From Ancistrus triradiatus (Eukaryota; Chordata; Actinopteri; Siluriformes; Loricariidae), in assembly GCA_025084515.1 (NCBI GenBank), contig JAJAGP010003221.1, positions 16,357 through 80,356 on the forward strand: 64,000 nt of DNA, read 5' to 3'. This document shows positions 52,801 through 61,800 of this stretch, piece after piece. The translations under genes were made by a program, and so were the position numbers. The notes under the pieces are model-generated. The model did no database searches. It was not told where the DNA came from and saw only the letters and a program-made list of their open reading frames with translations. Positions within the stretch are counted from its first letter, which is position 1. Each line of letters starts with the position of its first letter.

Positions 52801-55800
52801 TTAAAGAGATGAATCCAGTCAATGGAAGATCCACTGCATTGAGGGCTAGAGCTCACCCCTGAAGATGACCTTTCGACGGACAGACAGTGCCACCTGTCCA
52901 TTGCGGGCAGCGTTGGTCATCAGATCAAGCACTTGTTTATGGGACTTCCCCTTCACTGTGATGCCATCAATGGCCATCAGCTCATCCCCTGCTCGTAGGC
53001 GGCCATCTTTCTCTGCCGCTCCCTGTGATATGATGGCACCTATGTATATCTGAATGAAAAGGAAGCATTTAGAACAAGGATGGATATGGACAGACATCTG
53101 CTTCATGGAACATAATTAAATATGTTGACAATATGGGCAGAACATGTTTGAATGGCTGCTACAATAAGCATGGAGTGATTCGAAAGATTTTTAAGTTATT
53201 AAGAAAGATAGTAACGTCCAAAACATAGCAGTCTAGTATACAGGTATGCCCAGTTTAATGGCCGCGTTACGTTCTGTGAAACAGGTTGTTGACTGAATTA
53301 CACATTGATCGGACATTACCATAGTCAGATAGCCTTTTTATGCTCTTGTAATGTAAATATGAACTCTATTTTGTTGAGATGACCAGCTACTTATAGCCAC
53401 AAAGACAAATTTTCATTTCCTTTTATAGTTTATTATAGTTTTTACAACCTCAATCATTAAAGTGAATGGATGTTGATCAGATGGTCTTTAAACAGAGCAT
53501 ACCTGTATATAGGGCAGTGGTGGCTCAGCAGTTAAGGTACTGGATGGGTTGACGGTTCAAATCCCAGCACTGCCAAACTATCACCCTTGGGCCCTTCAGC
53601 CCAAGTCCTTAACCCTCAAGTGCTTGGACTGTACTTTACAAGACTCTATTGGTTGTAAGCTGCTCTGGATAAAGGTCTCTGCTAAATCCTGTAATGTACA
53701 AGTACTGTAACTGTAGCACTCACTGGCTGTTCAGGCCCCTCTCCACCAAGCACACGAAAGCCGAAACCTGTCTCCTGATCTCTTCTTAGGAACACATCCA
53801 CATCTTTATACTGAGGGACTGCAGGGAAATACAATTTATTAGAACTACAAAGCTGGCTGTATATGCTTAAAAACATAAGAACAATCTTGTAATCCAAATA
53901 GCAAATAAAAGGAGCGTTGAAGGTTTTTCTTTGGATGTAACCTGGCGCTAATAAAAAGCTCAAACGCTTACAAAAATAGGCACATAGGAAAAAATACTTG
54001 TACACACCTTAATATAGATTTGCACAATCTATCTCTAAATCCCTCACCTCTCCCCCTTCCTCAGCTATCTACCGTCACTATCTACCAACTAAACTCTACT
54101 AACGTCATTTTGATACTCATACTGTTTTGTCCAGTGTGGCTTTGGACATGGCACGGTGGGAGTATCTTCACGTCTGGGAGAGCTGTACAAACGGCATGTA
54201 CTCGATAAATATTGTGAGTGCCCCCTGGGGGTGGCGCCAACATCCTGGCAACTGTCCAAATTCTCCCATCTGGCACTTATTTTCCTGTCTCTGCAGGGTA
54301 ACGTTTTGGTTTCAGAAGAATTTACAAAACGGTTGTGTTTAAAAATGTTTTTTATATTTTTTAAATATTATAGTACTTACAAGCCTTAACTCTTTACAGG
54401 TGAAGTCGACCTAAATAAAATGAAAAAAAATGAAGGTGAGGAACAAATAAAAAAAAGTAACACAATTTTTTCAATTAAAATTGTCCTATAAACAGTAACT
54501 AACTAACTACAGGGGTGTGCAAAAGTATTTGCCCCTCTTCCTGATTTCTAATTCTTGCACGTTTGGTCACACTTAATTGTTCGAAACATCAAACCACAAA
54601 CCAATTTAAATTTAGTCAAACACAAGTAAACACAAAATGGGCAGTTTTTTTTAATGAAGTGTTTATTATTAAGGGAGAAAACAATCCAACATACCGGCCT
54701 GTGTGAAAAAGTGATTGCCCCCCCTTTGTTTAAACCTAGCTTAACTATTGTTTAATCACACCTGAGTTCACTCCTCTACCCACCCATGCCTATATTGTCA
54801 CACAACTACAAAACCTGTTCTCAATCAGTACAAATCACTTAATAGGACCTGCCTGACAAAGTGAAGTACACCAAAGATTCCCTTAAAAGCTACACATCAT
54901 GCCGAGATCCAAAGAATTCAGGAACAATTGGAGAAAGAAAGTAATTGAAGATCTATCAGTTCTGGAAAGGGTTTTATAAGACCATTTTCTAAAGGCCTTT
55001 GGGACTCCAGCGAAGCACAGTGTAGAGCCATTAATCACAAAAATGGCCGCAGGAGAGTTTCCAATTCCAAGACGAAAACCACTGCTGAGCAAAACAAACT
55101 TTAAAGCTTTCTTAATGTTTTTCCGAAACACGTCGTGATGATCCCGCAATACTTTTGGGAAAACTTCTGGGGACTAACGATACAAAGTTGAACTTTTTGG
55201 AAGGTATGTGTCTCCTTACATCTGTCGTAAAAGGTAACACAGCTTTCAGAAAAAAGAAACATTATAGCAGCAAGTAAAATATGGTGGTGGTAAAGTTGTG
55301 ATGGTCGGGTCTGTTGTTTTTGCTGCTTCAGGCCCTTGGAAAGCCTTGCTGTGATAAATGGAGCTATGAATTCTTCTGTCTAACAAAAAAAAATTCTCCT
55401 GACAGGAAATGTCCGGCCATCTGTTGTGATCTCAAGCTAAAATGACTTGGGCTTCTGCGCAGGACAATGAGACAAAACACCCAGCAAGTCCACCTCTGAT
55501 GGAGTGAAGCAAGCAAAAATGAATACTTTGGAGTGGCCTAGTCAAAGTCCTGACCTGGTCAGTCCTATTGAGATGCTGTGGCATGACCTTAAAAAGGGCG
55601 CCGTTTCAGGCTGGAAAACCCTTCCTTTGTGGCTGAATTAGAAAATTCTACAAAGATGAGTGGCCAAAATTCCTCCACAATCTGTAAAAGACTCATTGGG
55701 CAAGTTATCCGCACCAACAAACGCTTGGTTGTCAGTTGTTGCCCCCCCCCCCCCCTGCTAAGGGGTGGCCCAGCCAGCTATTAAGGTTTAGGGGGCAATC

Positions 55801-58800
55801 ACTTTTCACACAGGGGCCATGTTATGGTTTGTATTGTTTTCTCCCCTAAATAATAGACCTTCATTTAAAAAACTGGCAATTTTGTGATTTACTTGTGTTG
55901 TCTTTATAATATTTAAATTATTTTGATGTCCCGAAACACCTTAAGTATACAAACATGCAAAAAGTAAGGAAATCAGGAAGGATCTTTTTCACACACACCA
56001 CTGTAATACTGAAAATTTACACAAAACTCCCCTAAACAAAACTTTTCGACACCTTATAACCGTGTGTAACCTTCTGACTGAGGTTATACTTGATATACAA
56101 GATCATACAGCAATCAACACTTAGCAGCAAAAAGATTCTAAACCTAACCTACTTTAAAATATATTTCTGTAAGATGTAAATGGAAGTATTACAATGGAAA
56201 GAAGAAATTAAAATTACAGTTACTCAACTGATACCTAATTAATATATTATCTGATACAGTTTCAAAGCCTGAGGTAATGTGGAACACAAGTAACCAAATT
56301 TCTCATTAAAAAAAACAGAAGTAACTGAAGCTGAAATATCTGAACATGGCCAACCCTCCACATTCAGTAACTAGGAGCACCTTACCCAAGATCATGAAGC
56401 TAGGCATACACCTGTTGTGCCACCATTACAACACAAACAACCCGACTGCACCACAAGCTTAAAAAAACACAATCACCAGCATGATACTAAAACTTATTTC
56501 AATTACTGGTAGCTTAATACACTGACCCCTGAGGAATAGAGTTACACACTGAGGTTAAAAGTAACATATTCCTAATGTACCATTATTTCCAAGAAGATAG
56601 AATGCATGAATTCGAGCACACCAAGATCTCAAGGTTAACTAATCACAATTCCACTTTGAATCTAACACTTGGATCAGTTAGCTGGCCTAAGAAGAATCAC
56701 AACCACCACCCCCTAATGCCCAGTTTTAAAGTACTATAAAATTAGGAATTTTACGTTTCTTGCATATACAATGCAAGTTCCAAAACTCCACACCGTTAAC
56801 CAGGTCTACTTCTCTGCCGTGAATCACTCACCCCTGGATACCTAGTGACTTCCAATTCCAAAATCTGCTGCAAAGACTGAACTATAAAGTTTAATTAAAA
56901 CTAAAGCTGGTTTCTATTCTCATTGGACTCTTATCTGTAATGACATTATAACCTTTCTTCTGTCTTAACCCGTCCAAGGATGGGATCATATTTGAGCCTG
57001 ATCCTTCCTCTCCCGGTTTGTTCCTTTATGCCATCTCGTGCATTGTTAAAAGGAATCTCTGTATAAATGAACTAACCAACTAACCATCAACAATGCTGAC
57101 AACAATTTAATTAAATTAAATCCTTCTTTCCAGAATTTACTTTTCGTTTTGTCATTTAGCAGACACCCTTATTCCATAGGCAACACTACTGATAACATCT
57201 ACAGACCAAGCAGTTGTTGATTAAGGCCTTGCTCAAGGCTCGCGAGTGGAGCTTGGCACAGGTGAGATTTGAACTCAACCTCCATAATCTTAAGCTACCA
57301 CAACCTATTTTTTTGTACATGTATAATGGTGTGCAGCACGTCTTGTCGCGATATATCATCAGTAAAACTGTCCTTTGAATTAACTGTGGATGTTTGCGGC
57401 TTATAAACGCTGATTTCAAATGTGTAAGGGATTTTTGATTGCCATAAATATTAGGTCCCACATTTTGATGTTTGTGGCTCAGCCATCACCTCCTGTGGAA
57501 ACGGTGCGCATCAAAGGCCAGCCCCCCACGCTGCCTGGGAACTGCAGTGTGAACGACTATACTACCTTCGACATGTATGCTCTCACCCACTCATTTCTCC
57601 TGGGGGGGCTGTGTGGATCCCGGTTACAGCATGAACATTTTTTAGTGTCTCAATTTTCTCTGCCAAAACACACATGAACTGGAAATTTCTTAACACTAAT
57701 ACCAAAGCACCATCCGGCTTGACCTGCGTACAACTGGCCGACCACCGCGCATTTGGTCCATTTGCCTTCTGACTAGTATCTCTGTGCTGGCTTGACCTAC
57801 TTAGATTTTAAAAAGTGTTTAAAAAGGTAAATACTGTATTGCAAGTTCTGGAAATGAGTGTGTCTTCAACAAGTGGACGCATTCCTTATGGTTGTTGCCA
57901 GCCAGCGAGGTAGTTTATATTCCCATAGTATTTTGGTGGGTTCTACTACAGTTGTGTGTGATTGTTAATGTGTGGCTTGTAACTGAAGGAACCCACAGTT
58001 TTGTGTATTTCCTGAGGGAGTGATATGCGTAACAGTTTAGGCTTCGGATAGCTGTTTGGATGTTCTCTCATGTTTTCGTCGTATCTCTGACATATTACGT
58101 TATCTTGTAAAAATTCCTTTAGATGTACATTAACAGTAGCATAAAAAGACTAATATTCTACGTTAATGTTTGGTCAAAGTTCATTTCGATCACGACCTGT
58201 TTTTCACAGAAAGTAAAAAAACTTAAACCGTGTCATTAATAATGCCTTTATACTGCCTTTTAAAAGTATTTAGTCACCACTGATTTGGTGGCAAGTTCTC
58301 CTACTTGAAGGATGAGAAGGTCTGTACTTTTTCACATCATAAGGTACACTCAACTAGAGAGACAAATGAATTAAATATGGTGGAAAATAGTATTGGTCAT
58401 AACAAAAGTTCAACTCAATACTTTGTACATAATCTTTGTGGCAATGACAGAGGTTCAAAACATTTCCTGCAAGTCTTCACCAGGTTGGCACACACTGTAG
58501 CTGGTATTTTGGCCCATTCCTCTGTCAGATCTCTCTAGAGCAGTGATGTTTTGGGGCTGTCGCTTGGCAACGGACTTTTCAATCCCTCCACACAAATTTT
58601 CTGGGGGTTGAGGTCTGGAGACTGGCTAGGCCCTCCAGGACCTTGAAATTGCTTTTTAACGGACCACTCCTTCATGGCCCGAGCGGTGTGTTTGGGATCA
58701 CGTCATGCTGGAAGACCCGCCACATTCCACCTTCCATGCTCCACTGATGGAAGGAGGTTTTGGCTTTAAAACTCCGATACATAGAGGCCCAGTTCATTCT

Positions 58801-61800
58801 TTCTCTTAACACAGATCAGTCGTCCTGTCCCCCTTTGCATAAAAAACAGGCCCCAAAGCATGATGTTTCCCACATTCCACCCAATGCTTCACAGTCGTTG
58901 GTGTTCTTGGATGCACTCAGCATCCCTCCAAACACGACAAGTTGAGTTTTTTATACAAAAAGTTTTATTTTGGTTTCATCTGACCACATGAATATTCTCC
59001 CAATCCCTCCTTTCGGATCATCCATATGCTTCAAACCGTATTGGACATGTAAACTGGCTCAGTCGGGACATACCTGGCACTGCAGGGATCTGAGTCCCTG
59101 TAAGATTCACTCTTCCCCGCCTGGGTGCAGGTCTATATTACAATTTTCTTCCTGGCCGTCCCTTCGAAAGCTCTTTGGTCATGGCTTTGGTGAGTATGGA
59201 GTCTGACTGTTTGAAGGCTGTGGACAGGTGGCTTTTTATAACAGATAACGAGGTCAAACAGTTTTCATTAATACAGGTAACGAGTGAGGACAGAAGAGCT
59301 TCTTAAAGAAGAAAGTTTACAGGTCTGGTTAGGCCATAAAATCTTGCGTGTTTGTGGGTGACCAAACCTTAGTTTCCCCATGATTTACAATTAAATCTTT
59401 AAAAATCCTACAATGTGATTTCCTGGATTTTGTTTTTCTCATTTTGTCTCTCATAGTTGAAGTGTACCTATGATGAAAATGACAGACCTCTCTCATCAGG
59501 AGAACTTGCACAATCAGTGGCTGACAATACTTTTTTGCCCCACTGTATATGTTATGTCTACATCTGTGTGTGTGTGTGTGTGTGTCTGTGTGACACATTT
59601 TCAAGATTCAAGCTTATTCTTGATAATCTCAGCACAATCCAAAGACTACATGTCAGTTCATGAAAAAAGGGCATAAGACAGAGAAAGATTACTTTAAATA
59701 TATTTCCCAAGAAAGATGGGCCAATAACTCATAGAGAAACAAATGGGAGACAAAATAATGAAAGAGATCTAAGAGTTGAGTTGAGAGGCATATTTCATCT
59801 AAGACATTAAATATAGATAGACGAAGTGTAGATGAAAAGCAAAGAGAGAGCTGAAGAGTGGGAGTGTTGGAGGTCTCCGGAGATTGCAGTGCCTTGTACA
59901 AAATCCTAATGACCAAAGCATGCATTCATCTGTAAAAACAAAACACCCACATAACCCACGCTGACCTTGGCCTGGCGTGACTGTCACTCAAGTGAAGATG
60001 GAACACGTTAATTAACAACTCCCCCAGCCCATTCTTTCCTTTCTCTCTACCTGTCGAACTGACACGTTCCATTTATGTTGCAGTTTATCTATCTGACTTG
60101 AATACTGAAAACCACTTATATTCCAGTTCTTGCACTGTAGCAAATGTATCTACTCTAGATGGATTCAGACTCTACTGGTCACAGTGCAGATGCAGTCCAG
60201 GTCCAGTAACTATCAGTCCAGTAACTTGCTGTTTTTTAAGGGGTAAGTATGATGGGTCTCTCAAGCTGAGAGAGAGCTGCATGCAGCCGAATCAGCACTC
60301 TAGGGCATTGCATTTTGCCTACCTTACACCCCAACTACACCTACAGCCCGAATTTAGAAGCATATTTGGTATTACTTTGTGATATGGTATAACCCTCTGT
60401 AGAACTAGTGTGTCATAAACCACATACTGAATTGATTGCAGGTATGTTCTTTTTCCCATCAGAAATCATACTGTTATTTGTACTTTCATAACTACACAGA
60501 ACTTATGACGCAGTTTTTATTTAAAAAGGCATATGGTCTTTTGTTCTGGCAGTATACATGGTGGTTGCTCATGACGTAATTGTGGGTCATGACACACCAG
60601 CTGTGAGCCTCTGATTCATAACCTCTGCTGTAAAAACCTGTCATTACACATTGGCACACATGTACAGTCATAGTAAATGTTTAGTTTTTGGCCTCAAAAA
60701 ATATTACTCTATTCTACAGTGGGGCTTGAAAGTTTGCAAAACCTGTAGAATTTGCTATATTTCTATACTTTAGGACTTCTGATGAAAAAAAATCTTAGGT
60801 CATTTATAGAGATCAACATAAACCCAATTAAAAATATAAGACAAGCTATACTTATAAGAAATATACAAGAAATGTTATACTTGTTGTTTATTTCTGAGGA
60901 AAATGGTCCAGTTGTGCATATATGTGAGTGGAGAAAGTATGTGAACCTCTAAGATCTGATTAGAGTCAGGTGTTTTTAAACATTGGAATGACAATCAGGC
61001 ACTATTGGGCACATTGTTGTATTTAAAAAACAGGGATCTATCAGATTCTGATCTTCACAACACATTTGGGGAGAGGTATTTGGGGAACCTCCTTTGTAAG
61101 AAACAAAGGAGCTTTCTGAAAACATCAGAAAAATAATTGTTGATGCCCATTAGTGTGAAACATTTTACAAAACGAATTTCAAGACCATTATTACTTGGTC
61201 GACCAACAAAGACCATTCCAAGAGAAAGACGTGTAATAGTTTGCACAGTCACAAAGGAACCCAGGGTAACTTCTGAGCAACTAAAGGCCTCTCCCAAATT
61301 GGCTGTTGTTCATGACGGTGTCAACAGCAAAACACTGAACAACAATGGTAGGAGACAGCCACTGCTCTCCAGAAAGAAAACCCCACCCAATCACATGGCA
61401 CATGGAATAGCCAGAATCTATATTAGGTCTATATTAAAAGCTATTGTAGGCTACCATGGATGTTTTAGTATATGTATTCATTTTGGAAACTCAATTTGAA
61501 GGGGTAAAAAGTTGACACCAATTTGACAACAGACAAATGTGTGTCCTGCCTCGAGTCAGCTGAGAAGCACGGTATAGTCAGCCATCCAAAACATACACTG
61601 CAACAAAGATAACATTATATATATTTTTATGACATTACGCCCCTGCTTCTTTCTCTTCGATGTCTTGTAACCACTTAACCTTTCCTTCTTTCTAGCTCAC
61701 CCATGTCCAACTTTTTCTAATATCCTTACCTCCTCTGAGCACCAGCAGGTCGACCTCACTCCCCACTGGCAGCTCCTTCAGTATATCCACCACTTGTACA

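Noticed and set aside
53513..53585. Possible tRNA gene
   Set aside because: A and B boxes belong to a tRNA-derived SINE; the rest of a cloverleaf is not present and the SINE tail follows.
59799..59987. Minus-strand open frame with a TTTTTACAG acceptor
   Set aside because: Considered as the missing MAGI linker exon; composition and sequence do not fit.
60048..60107. Small minus-strand exon candidate between TTTTCAG and GTAGAG
   Set aside because: Open only in phase 0, whereas the neighbouring MAGI exons need phase 1.
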